Shown: positions 1-11,300 of the stretch, one piece after another | Layout: each line of letters opens with the position of its first letter | How positions within the stretch are numbered: position 1 is the stretch's first letter | Source: Cyanophora paradoxa | Taxonomy: Eukaryota > Glaucocystophyceae > Cyanophorales > Cyanophoraceae | Length of the DNA stretch: 64,000 nt | Assembly: GCA_004431415.1 (NCBI GenBank) | Contig: QPMI01000483.1 | Coordinates: forward strand, 248,001 to 312,000 | Direction of reading: 5' to 3' | Translations under genes and position numbers: made by a program | Notes under the pieces: model-generated | Databases searched by the model: none | Told to the model about the DNA's origin: nothing | Seen by the model: the letters and a program-made list of their open reading frames with translations, nothing else

Positions 1-1351
1 CTGCTTCATGAAGTCGTACGAGCCATAGCCCACAGCAAACAGGTCGTTGTACTCCGTGTTCCAGCATATGGAGGTAACCTGCTTCTTCTTGATCTTCTCG
101 TTGTAGAACTTCCAGAGGGGCAGCAATGTGCCTGGAAGAACCTTCAGCATTTAAGGCACACGCAAGACCAACCTCAGAGCGTACCCTCCCCCTCACGGTA
201 CGCGTCAGACGCGTCCTCCCAGTACTTGTAGTCCTGAGCAATGTCGTCGTAGGCGTTCTGATTGACCATGCGCTCCACAATCTTCAGTGCCTTGCTCATG
301 GCCGCGCTGTGGATCGGGTCTGTACTCTTCTCCGGCTTATCGACTACCACTGTCTCCTTTGAATCTTTAGGCGTGTGCTCCGCGCCATCCTCTGCAGCCA
401 CTTGCTTTGCCTACAGCAAACAAAAAGGGTGAGCAGAAAAGAAATCAAAACGCACGGAGCGACGAACCTTCACACGCTCCTTTGCCTCCTTCTTCTCCTC
501 CTGATCATGAATATAAGAGTCAAAGATTTCCCACTGCGTGCACAGGCCCGTGAAGTTGACGCTCGGGGGTGGATCCGTCGCCGTCCAGCGGTCCTGTTCG
601 AGTGCTCAGCAGCGCCGTGGAAGCCGACCAAGCTACCGAACCTTCATTGGATTGTTGAAGGTTTGTGAGGCGCGCTCGCTGAAGTTGAACTGGTTGCGCA
701 GGACCTTGCCACCCGGGCCTTCATCAGCAAGCTCGGCATCCTCAGACTGGCCCAGCACTTCCTTCACATGCGCAGCCTCCAGCTGCTTCTCCGTCTCCGC
801 CATTTGGCGCTTCGCCTCGTCCGTCTCTTTGTGGATCATGTAGCTGCGCCGTCCCTCGGGCCACGACGGCAAAACCTGAGCGGCACCTCGCGCACCCGTC
901 GAACGCGAAGTGCACAGCCGTGTGCTCAATCTGAGGGTCGATCTTGAACGCCCGATCCTTCACATTGAACCGAATCACGTTCTGCGGTGCTTGCGGGTCG
1001 TCTGCTTTCAGCATCTTCGTGACCTCCTCGTTCAGCTCCTTTTCCGTCAGCTGTAGCTGATCGGTGGGCTTGATGTACTCTTTCGGCTGCGCTCCCAGTC
1101 AGCCTGGGCCGGGCCTGGGCAGCCAGGGCGCTGACCGGCTCCCAGTCATAGCTCTGTCCTTCCTGCTGTTGCTCCTGCTGAGGAACGGGCGCAGATGCAA
1201 CGGGCTTGTCATCGGCGTCCTTTCCGCCCTTGCCGCCCTTGCCCGCGCCCTTGCTCGTCGCCGCCTGCGCGGTATGAGCTACGGCGTCCCACGCACGCAC
1301 GGGGGAGTCCGGAAACGACAACAGCGCTGATCGGACCTTCTTCGGCGGCAT
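1..1351 (-). CDS. DNAI1: Axonemal outer-arm dynein intermediate chain 1 (5' part, runs off the left edge)
   Basis: This is the N-terminal part of an axonemal dynein intermediate chain of the DNAI1/IC78 (ODA9) family, which anchors outer dynein arms to doublet microtubules in flagella. The start codon at 1351 (minus) opens a Lys/Gly/Pro/Gln-rich N-terminus. After a roughly 49-nt intron near 1090-1140 come the hallmark segments [20 protein letters not shown] and [19 protein letters not shown], then a helical stretch ([19 protein letters not shown]) and a segment reading SQTFNNPMK. The left edge, after [18 protein letters not shown], enters the first WD repeat ([17 protein letters not shown]), so the WD40 propeller lies outside the window. 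Four or five short introns are needed to join these exons. The gene shows that the organism builds motile flagella. It is divergent from EIF3B. The family call is firm; exon ends are approximate. Confidence 0.88.
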
Positions 1352-1530
1352 CTTTCCGGCTGGTGGCTGCTGGCGGCAGCCGCAGAAGTCGGGCGCCGAA
1401 ACAGGATACCGGTGTACCCCGGCAACGCCCTGCCCGTATCCCCCGGCGGCGCCAGGCAGCTTCGCGAGGTCCGTCGCTCTGTGTGCAGGACTGCAGCACA
1501 GGGCATAGGGTAGCAGCGCGAGGCCTCAGC
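1352..1530. promoter_or_regulatory. Bidirectional promoter region between DNAI1 and EIF3B
   Basis: Only 179 bp separate the ATG of DNAI1 (minus) from the ATG of EIF3B (plus), so both 5' UTRs and both promoters must fit here. No clear TATA box or other motif is visible. Bidirectional use is inferred from geometry alone. Confidence 0.5.
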
Positions 1531-4289
1531 ATGGCGGACATCGATGAGCAGCAGCTGCTCGATGAGGTGCAGCCGGAGGCGGGCTTCGATTCCATCATTG
1601 TAGTGGTGCGCGGGCCGTCGAAAATCGTTGGCGCTCGGCTGCTTGGTTCTCACGCGGGGCGCCGCGCTCTGATCGCGACAGGATGGCCTGCCGGTCGTCG
1701 ACCAGGACAAGTACGAGAAGCTCGTGAATGTCGTTCGCAAGGCGAGCGCACGCCATCGCAAACGCAGCTGGCATTCCCTGAGTCGCGCGTCGTGCCGCGT
1801 CGAGCAGATCTTCAGCCAGATTGGCGCGATCCGCGAGAATGGCCTGTACATGCCCAAGGACGCCAAGGGCGCAACTAAGGGGTGCGCGAGGATGCGAGCG
1901 CTTTGCCTGCGCCAGCTGCCGCCAACTGCGTTGGCAGTTTCGCGTTCATCGAGTTCTCCACGCCGGAGGAGGCAAGCATGGCCGTGCAGCAGACGAATGG
2001 CTACAAGCTGGACAAGAACCACATCTTCAAGGTCAATAGCTACAACGACCTGAACAAGTTTCTGTCCGTGCCCGATGAGTACACGCCGCCCCAACAGAAG
2101 CCCTACGAGCCCCGGGTGTGCGGGCGCGCTTTCACTGAGTCGCGATCTTCCTCTGAATGCCCCTATGCTCTGCAGGACAACCTGCGGTTCTGGCTGTCCG
2201 ATGGCCGCGGGCGGGATCAGTTTGTCATTCGCTACGCGGACGAGTGCGAGATTTTCTGGAACGACCCCACGCAAAAGCTGGAGCAGGTTTACTCGCGCCG
2301 GGTATGCTTCTTCTTCGGTTTCTTTTCCGTTTCCACGGCCGCGACCGAGCGGCCCTCGCAGTTCTGGACGGAGAGCTACGTGTCCTGGTCCCCGCTTGGC
2401 ACGTATCTCGCGACCTTCCACAGGCAAGGAATCGTACTGTGGGGCGGCCCCAGCTGGGCGAAGCAGATGCGCTTCAACCACCCTGGAGTGAAGCTCATCG
2501 ACTTCTCGCCGAAGGAGAACTACCTTGTCACGTGGAACAACCAGGAGCGCGACGACCCGAAGGATCCGCAGTCCATCATCATTTGGGAAATCCGGACAGG
2601 GCGGAAGCTGCGCGGCTTCCTCGGCGTCAAGGAGGGGACGTCCCCGAGCTGGCCGGTCTTCAAGTGGAGCCACGACGACAAGTACTTCGCCCGCCTCGGC
2701 GAGGACGGTGAGCGCTCAGGATCGATGCGGCGCCTGGGAGCGCCGGGGCTGACGACAGCTGCAGGCATCGCTGTGTACGAGGCGCCGTCGATGAAACTCC
2801 TCGACAAGAAGCTGAAGATGGATGGTGCGCCTCTCCGATTTCCACTCTCCCCGTTCGCTGTCTGATCGTCCTCGCAGGCGCCCGCGACTTCTGCTGGTCG
2901 CCGTCGGACAACATAATGGCGGCGTGGCAGCCCGAGTTCCAGAACTCGCCCGCCCGCGTCACCCTCATCGAACTGCCCTCAAAGCAGGAAATTCGACAGA
3001 AGAACCTTTTCAACGTCACGGACGTGCGCGCGCGCCGCCTTGCGCGCTCTTCCGGCCGCACCGCTCACCCGTGCGTTTCCACAACAGATCAAGATGCACT
3101 GGCAGAGCGACGGCGACTACTTGTGCGTCAAGGTCGACCGGCACACAAAGACTAAGAAGTCAACGTACACCAACTTCGAGTTCTTCCGCATGCGCGACAA
3201 GGACATCCCCATCGAGGTCGGGCTGCCCGCCCTCGCCCGCAGCTACGTGCAACGGCTGAACTCTGTGCCGGCGCAGGTCCTCGAGATCAAGGAGAACATT
3301 GTTGCGTTTTCGTGGGAGCCGAAAGGGATGCGCTTCGCGCTCATTCACGGCGAGGGCGCGCGCGCCGATGTTAGCTTCTACACCATGGAGAATCCGAAGG
3401 GCGGCAAAGTCAGGCTCCTCAGTGCGTCCCTTTCTAGCTCCAGTTTCCTTTGCTGCGGGGCTCACTTTCTCACGCGCGCAGAGACCCTCGACAAGAAGCC
3501 GGCAAATCATCTTTTCTGGTCCCCGCAGGGCGGCTACATCTGCCTTGCCGGCCTCAAGGCCCTGAACGGCGTGCTCGAGTTCTTCAACGTAAACGAGATG
3601 GTGCGTGTGCCGCCCCCGCCTCGTCCTGCCGCCTGCTTCCCCGCCGTGAACCCGCCCGCAGGAAACGATGGCGACCGAGGAGCACTTCATGGCGACAGAT
3701 GTCGAGTGGGACCCGACGGGGCGCTACTGCTGCACGTTCGTCAGCCACTGGCGGCATCAGGCGAGCGGCCGTTCTTGCTGCGCGCGGTCGGAACCGCTCT
3801 AACCGTGGAGATCCGCACCCACAGATGGAGAACGGCTTCATCATTTGGGGCTTTAACGGCAAGACAGTGCACAAGATCATGAAGGACAAGTTCTATCAGC
3901 TTCTGTGGCGGCCGCGCCCGCCCTCGCTCCTTTCGGCCGAGCAGGAGAAGGTGCCATGATCTCGTTTTATCGCTCAAACCCTGTCTTCGCGACTGACGAC
4001 TCCCGTTCCGCAGCTCATCCGTAAGAACCTGCACGATTACAGCAAGCGGTACGCCGCGGAGGACGAGGACGTGCGGAAGACGCAGGCGACGGACATCGCC
4101 AAGTTCCGCGACACCCTGCGGGATTCGTGGGAGACGTACGCGCGCCAGAAGGCCGTCGAGCTGGCAGAGGAGCGTGAGCTCAGGAGGCAGATCCGTGGCG
4201 GGGCCCTCTCGGACGACGAGGGCGACTACGAGATCGTCGAGACGGTCGAGGAGATTGCTGACGTGACCGAGGAGATCCTGCTCGCGTAG
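1531..4289 (+). CDS. EIF3B: Eukaryotic translation initiation factor 3 subunit B
   Basis: This is eIF3b (Prt1), a scaffold subunit of the eIF3 complex that binds the 40S ribosome during initiation. The ATG at 1531 begins [13 protein letters not shown]. An RRM follows ([36 protein letters not shown], then [13 protein letters not shown]), and then the long WD40-like beta-propeller with typical eIF3b strands ([71 protein letters not shown]). The helical C-terminus ([18 protein letters not shown]) ends at the TAG at 4287-4289. About ten short introns interrupt the gene. Two are best read as GC-AG: 1742-1807, after VVRK, and 3761-3824, after SHWRHQ. In both, the conserved protein continues exactly across and no suitable GT donor lies at the junction. 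The length is normal for the family and the gene looks intact. Confidence 0.95.
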
Positions 4290-5299
4290 ACTGCCTAGCG
4301 CTAGCGGCAGCCTCGCGTGCTGTCTCCCTAGCATCTACGTTCACTTCTTTGAATCGCGAGGGCAGCAGGATTTATGCTCGATCCTGTTCGAGCCTTCAAG
4401 TGCTGGAGATGCATTTGAAGGGCCCGGGGGATGCGCAGGGCATGCATATGCCGCAGCGCTTTACGTCCGTCAACGGAACTTGGAACCGGAATTAATGCTA
4501 ATGCAAACGACTTCGATAATATGAATCTAAGCGGGCGCCGGTCATATGCATCGCCGAATCGGCCGCGGATCGATCGCGAGTCGCCGCCGACGCCGCTCGC
4601 GCGAGCCTCGCGATCGGATCAGCCGGCGCCGCGCCGGAGACGGAACTTTAATTAACGCCGTGACGTTACCAAGTTACTTGGAACCGAAACGCGCGCTAAT
4701 GCAGCAGTCTGCCAGCAGATCTAGATGTAGACTCTGAGAAACCATATGCGCGCATCATGGCATGTAGTACGATGATTTGAAGCGGGCGCGAGGCTCGGAA
4801 ACGTCGCCGAGCTCGAGTCGATCGATATCGCGCCGGCGCCGGCGACGTCGACGCGTACGTCGACTGGTACCGTCCGACGGTCAGACGTCCGACTTGAAAT
4901 CAAATTTGAAGGGGGCGGGTCGTGGGGGGGTACAGATCCTTCGAAGAGACAACAAGTGCCAGCGTGGCTTGACTTAGGTGCATATCACAACTACGCCCGC
5001 TTCTTCGGGGACACCATCAGCGCTCTGCTTTTGCGCTTGAGCCTCCCTACAGTGCTCGCCTTTGCGGCTTCGGAGCACCATCAAAAGCGAAGCCGGCAGG
5101 CCGCAGTGATCAACAAGAGCTGAGCAGATAGCTCCAGCGTGCTTGGACAGAAGAGTCTGGGCCCCTTCGGAGTCAGCGAAGCCACGTACGAGGAGTGGTG
5201 TCTCGACTATAGCTCGACACGTCGGCCCAGGCCAGCTTTCGGCCGAGCTGCAGCGCAAGCGCATGGCATAGCGCTGTAGTGGAAGGAACTTTTTTCGCC
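4290..5299. other. Intergenic region, rich in short palindromes
   Basis: No convincing gene lies between EIF3B and the giant gene. Roughly 4430-4930 is unusually dense in 6-8 bp palindromes (CATATG, GGCGCC, CGATCG, TTAATTAA, AGATCT, GAGCTC, CTCGAG, GATATC, GTCGAC, GGTACC). A 96-codon open frame on the minus strand (4974-5264) has no recognisable motif. The last few hundred bases presumably carry the promoter of the giant gene. Confidence 0.6.
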
Positions 5300-5365
5300 A
5301 TGAGCCGGGCAGCTGTGCTCGCGGTCCTCCTTCTCATCGCTGTGGTGGGAGGGGCCGCGGCCCAG
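5300..5365 (+). other. Signal peptide of the giant protein
   Basis: The first 22 codons have a short basic start (MSR), a hydrophobic core of Ala, Val, Leu and Ile, and a small-residue end (GGAAAQ) typical of a signal peptidase site. It supports secretion of the cysteine-rich part. An intron begins shortly after, near 5384. Confidence 0.85.
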
Positions 5366-8300
5366 CTGACCCCGGCAGCCGGTGAGCTGCTCTTGCGCTT
5401 TGTCTTTCCCATCGCTGACGATCGTGCACCGCGTCCCGTAGACTGCTGCTCCGGTAGCTGTCCGGCGGGAAAGTATTTCGCGAACTGTACAGCAGGAAGT
5501 GGAGGAGTATGTATAGATTGTCCGGCTGGAAGCTAGTGCGCTTCAATCGTTCTTTCTTGTTCCCTCTCGTTCGTTCTTGCTCCCGTCCGTGCATGACGCT
5601 CGATTCTATCCACGCAGTTGCCCAGTTGGCTCGACAACTTTCAAGCTCTGTCCGATTGGAACCTTTTTGAACACCACAGGACAGTCTGCATTGTCAGCAT
5701 GCGCGGTGAATTCACCTCTGCTCGCCTTCCCCCGTCTTGCTGCTCATTCGGAACCCGACAGGCGTGCCCAGCTGGCACTTACGCGACGGCCTCTGGCGCG
5801 ACGTCCTGCACGCCGTGCCCTGCAGGGTCTTTCTGCGCGGGCGCAACATCTTCGCCCGTCGTCTGCAATGCAGGTACGCCAGGTTCTCGCACGTATGCCC
5901 GCGTGCCGATCCTCGTTCTGCAGGGTATTACGCACAAGCCGGCAGCGGTGTTTGCACAGTATGCCCCACAGGCTCGTATAGCCTTGCGGGCTCCAGCTCG
6001 TGCACGAACTGCCCGGCTGGGCTGGTCCGCTTGTTCCCGCCTCGGCTTCTCGGCACCCTTTTGACGTCCTTTCACAGGCGTGTCCTCAACCGGATCAGGC
6101 ACCGATTGCGTGTGCACGGGGCACATTCAGCTTGGGATCCGCGTCGGACTGCACGCTCTGCCCTGCCGGTTTGCCTCGCTGTCCTGTGCTGCTCTCTGCC
6201 GTCGTGTTGAGGCGTGCTCGCAGGCTTTGCGTGCCCTTACACCTTCAATGCGACCATGATCTCCTGTGCGAACGGAACGTACTCCGTTCGCGGGCAGTCT
6301 GACTGCGCGATCTGCCCCGCTGGCTTCGAGTGTCCCAGCACGACCACTGCAATCCAGCGCGCATGCTCCGCCGGCACTTTTTCGACTGGCGGCCAGGTCA
6401 GTGTTGTGCCCTTGGTGGCGCTTCTCTCTTTTGACGCTTAAGTTTCTTTCCGCGCAGGGGGCTTGCACGTCGTGTCCGGCTGGTTACGCTTGCCCGCGCA
6501 CAGACGGGCTCGCCAACGCTCAGTGCCTTCTTGGATCTTTCTCGGAAGGGTGCGCTGTTCTTCCTGAACTTGCTGAGGTTTTTGCCTGACCAGGGGCTTC
6601 ACGTAGCGGCGCGACCATCTGTCAGACCTGCCCGGCGGGCTACGCGTGTCCCTCCACGAGTTCAGGACAGAAGATTGCGTGCAATCCGGGCACGTACTCT
6701 GTCGGCAACAGCTCTGTCTGCGTGAGCTGCCCACCCGGATTCTACTGCCCCGACACAACGAAGGCCATCGCCATCCCCTGCGCAACGGGCACCTTCTCGA
6801 TAGGCGGTCAGGCCGCTTGCACTCCATGCCCCGCCGGCCAGCGCTGCGATTCTGCTTTCAACGCCACCGGCGGTGTCTGCCCCGCCGGCACATACGCGCT
6901 CAGCGGCCAGGGCACTTGCGTTGCTTGTCCGGCGGGCTCGTATTGCCAGTCGTCATCGTGCGCGCTCCATCTTCCGTTACTCTGACGTCCGAAAGCTAAT
7001 TTACCCGCTTGTAACAGGACGGCGCCAGCGGCCTGCGCTGCTGGGTACTACAGCCTGGCCTCGGCGACCGCCTGCACGCCCTGTCCTGCCGGCTCGTACT
7101 GTGCCATCACCACTGCGGCTCCGGTCGCTTGTGTCGAGGGCAGCTACTGTCCGCCGATGAGGTCCGTTCTAGGCAGGGGCGCCTGCAATCGGCCGCGGAG
7201 CTCCTCTCACCGGAATTCGCGCGCAGCACGGCCCCCGTGAGCTGCCCGGTCGGCTTTTACAGCCTCAAGGGTTCCTCAAACTGCACGGCGTGCCCCGCTG
7301 GCTTCCAGTGCGCGAACCCGGCGGTGGCCCCCGTGGCGTGCCCGGCGGGCCAGTGGAGCCCTGGCGCGACGACCACGTGCTCGTCGTGCCAGCCCGGTTT
7401 CTACTGTACATCCGGATCCCCGTCCGCTACGCAGTACGCCTGCCCCACGGTAGGGCCGCCTCACTCTTCTTCCCCTTCGGCTCCTTGCGTTTAGGGCTGA
7501 GCGTCGATTCCAGGGCACGTTCTGTCTCGCGGGCTCGCCGTCTCCGTCCGCTTGCCCTCGGGGCTACGCCTGCGAAAGCACGTCGTCGGCACAGCTGACG
7601 ATTTGTCCGGCCGGCACGTTCTCGACAGGCAACCAGACGTCGTGCACCACTTGTCCAGCTGGCAGCGCGTGCCCGCTCCCCGACGGTTCCGCCAACGCGC
7701 TGTGCCCCCTCGGGACCTTCGCCCTTCCGTGCGGCACTTTTGGTGGCTTCGCACCTTTTTGATTCACTGAGCCCTGTCTCAGGGGTTCGACTGCGTGTCA
7801 GGCGTGCCCCGCAGGCTACGCCTGCCCGGACAGGACGAGCTCGGCGATGACGGCTTGCCAGGAGGGCTGGTACGCGAGCGCGAATCAGACCGTCTGCACA
7901 AAATGCCCGTCTGGCTTCGCCTGCCCCTACACTACAAGTGCGACGCAAAACCCGTGCTCCCCGGGGTCGTACTCTGCTGGTGGCCAGGTGCGACGAATTC
8001 TGTCTTCTCGTGCTCGCCTCCATTCCAACCGCCCGCAGGCCACCTGCACTCTCTGCCCCCCCGGCTCGTACTGCTCGTCGACCTCAGTGGCGGCCCCAGT
8101 TCTGTGTGCGGGCGGCTCGTATTCCCTTGGTGGGCAAACCGCTTGCACGCCGTGCCCTGCGGGCTACAGCTGCCTCGACGCACGGTTCGCTTTTTCGCCC
8201 ATTTTTTTAATTCGGAACGGCAAACCGACATACTTCCAGGAGCCCGCCCGTGAAGTGCGCTCCCGGTACATACAGCTTCTTTGCTGCGGCAGCAGGGAAC

Positions 8301-11300
8301 TGTTCCGTGTGTCCCGAGGGCTACGCTTGCCCAGACCCAGCGATTCAGCCGTCCATCTGTCCCGCTGGCACGTGGGCCCCCGCGGGCTCCACCGCCTGCC
8401 AGAAGTGCACACCTGGCTACACCTGCGCGTCCGCGGGATCCAGCACTGGCGCTCCCGGAACCGGCTCCTGCCCTCAGGGCAGCTACTGCCCCGAGGGCGC
8501 GACTGTGCCTGTTCCCTGCCCGGCCGGCACCTACGGCATCCGACCCGGCGCCACGAGCTTGGTGGACGGCTGCGGCACCTGCCCTCCACAAAAGTACTGC
8601 CCGCAAGGCACGGCGGATCCGTCGGCGTTTCCCTGCCCCCAGGGCTACTACTGCCCAGCGGCTACCACCTTCTCCACGCAGTACCCTTGCCCTGGCGGCA
8701 CGTACAACGATCAGGTGAACCGCACTTCTGACGCCGACTGTAAGCTTTGCCCGGCCGGCTCGTACTGCCCAACTGGTAGCGCGAACGCGAACAGCCTCTG
8801 TCCGGCTGGCTACTATTGCCCTGCTGGCACCGCCGATTACACTTCCCGTCCGTGTCCCGCTGGCACGTACAACTCGAACCCTCGCGCGACGGACAGCTCT
8901 GCGTGCCTTCTCTGCACACCTGGCCGGTACTGCCCGACCGCCAGCGTGCAGCCGACGCTTTGTCCAGCGGGAAGTTTCAACCCCGACGCTGGCGCGGGCT
9001 CGATCGTTAACTGCCGCGCCTGCTTTGCTGGCAAGGCCTGCCCAATCGCCGGCCTTGCCGCACCTCAGGTGGAGTGTGCGGTTGGCCACTACTGCCCGAC
9101 GGGTACCGTCACGTCAAACCAGTATCCATGTCTGCCCGGCACGTACACAGATCTTACGAATCTGACGAAGTCGGAGGACTGGTCCGCCTTTTCTCTATCG
9201 TCGTGTTCGCCTCCGTCGGCTCTGACGTGCCGGCCGCAGTTCGACTTGCCCTGAGCGACGGGCTTGTGACTGGGGCACTGGCGGGTCAGCGAATGTGCCC
9301 AAGCAATGCGCGCAGGGCCACTACTGTCCGGCGGGGACGGCGCTTCCGACTCAGTTCCCTTGCCTTCCCGGCACGTACACGAACCTGACGACCCTCGCCA
9401 CGCAAGACGAGTGCACGATTTGCGACGTCGGCACGTACTGCGTTGGCGGCCAGTCCAAGCCAACGGCTGCCTGCCCCATGGGCTACTATTGCCCCTTCGG
9501 CACGTCCCGCGCGGAGCAGTTCCCCTGCCCGAAGGGCACGTACAACGATGAGGTACTCTTTTCTTTACGCACTGCTGTTTCATGCTCGCGCCCTTACCTT
9601 GAGTATCGTGCAGCTTGGAGCGCAGCGTATCGATCAGTGCCAGCCGTGCCCAGCTGGCCGTTTCTGCCCTGAGGGAACGTCTTACCCAATTCCCTGCCCC
9701 TCTGGGAGCTACACCAGCGGGAACAGCACTGAGGCTGCTGCGACGACCAATTCGAGCACGTTCCCTCAGTGCACGACGTGCCCGGCCGGCAACTACTGCC
9801 CAACCGGCAGCCTTCTACCGGTCCCCTGCGGTCGCGGCATGTTCTCTGATGTTGGCGCGGGCTTCTGCTCAGTCTGCCAGGCCGGCCGCCACTGCTCCAG
9901 CAACACGACCTCCCTTCTGCAGATGCTCGAGAACGTCTGCGAGGCGGGCACGTACTGCCCGCCTGGCCAGGCCAAGGTTCCCGAGTTTACCAACGAACCT
10001 TGTTGGCGAGGATACTATTGCGATGCGGGGATACCGTACCCGACGAAGTGCCCGCCTGGAAGTTACAACCCCGTGCTCGGTGGCAACTCGTCGTCGGCCT
10101 GCCTCAGCTGTCCTCCTGGCTCCTATTGCCTCGAGGCGTCAGTCAACATCACTGGTCCTTGTGACCCTGGTTTCTTCTGTCCAGTCCGATCCTCGGGCCC
10201 GCAGCAAGTGCCCTGCCCCGGCCGCACGTACCGCAACCTGCCCGGTGCGGACAGCCAGGACGCCTGCGCCATCTGCCCCTCGGGGTACTACTGCCCAGTC
10301 GCGTCCTACAAGCCCCTCAACTGTACCGCCGGCTACTACTGCCCCGTCGGCACTGAAATCCCGGAGCCATGCCCCATCGGCACGTATGGCAATTCCACGG
10401 GCCTACGCGCGGTCGGTGACTGCACACTCTGCCCCGGCGGCTTCTACTGCGACGGTCTCGGCCAGACGTCGCCGCGCGCCCAATGCGGTGAGCGGTCAAC
10501 TCTCCCCGCGCTACGCCCTTCTCTGATGCGCGATTCGCACGCAGAGCCCGGTTACTACTGCACCCTAAGTGCGTACACTTCGGCGCCTCCGAATGGGCCG
10601 ACGGGTGGCATTTGCCCTGCCGGTTATTACTGTCCTGTTGGCACTACCAACCCGATTGCTTGGTGAGCTTTTGATTTATTCAATAGCTCGTTCTGTCCCT
10701 CACTGGCTCCACAGCAAACCTGGAACATACAACAATGTTACAGGCTGGAAGGCGGAGTGCCCAAGTTGCCCGCCGGGCAAGTACTGCCAAGGCTACAACA
10801 ACACATACCCGACGGGCGAATGTTTCGAGGGCTTTTACTGCACGGGCGGCGCAGAGTACGGCGACCAGTATGCAACTCAGCCCGGCTACTTTTCTTCGAA
10901 AGGTGCCTTCCAGCAGAACCCGTGCCAGCCTGGCACGTATCAGTACAACACGCGCATGAGCACGTGCTACACCTGCCCGCCGGGCTTCTACTGCCCCACG
11001 ACAGCGATGACGAACGCGACCAACTGCCCCAAAGGCGCTTACTGTACTGGTGGCACCGTCAACCCGCTTCTTTGCCCCCGCGGCACCGTCAACGATAAAG
11101 AGAGCGCTCAGAACTCATCCGCTTGCATTGACTGTCCGCCCGGCTCTTACTGCGCGACTGACGGTGCGCCACCTTTTTCATTCGTGTGCATTGCATTAAA
11201 TAGCAATCAAGTCTGATCGTTCTTCATCATTTTAAAGGTCTCGCGGCACCGACGGGACCTTGCGCGGCTGGGTACAAGTGTAAGCGGGAAGCAGCTGGCT

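Noticed and set aside
4974-5264. A 96-codon minus-strand frame upstream of the giant gene.
   Set aside because: No recognisable motif and no supporting context. It may be part of a real small gene, but nothing in the sequence supports it beyond being open.
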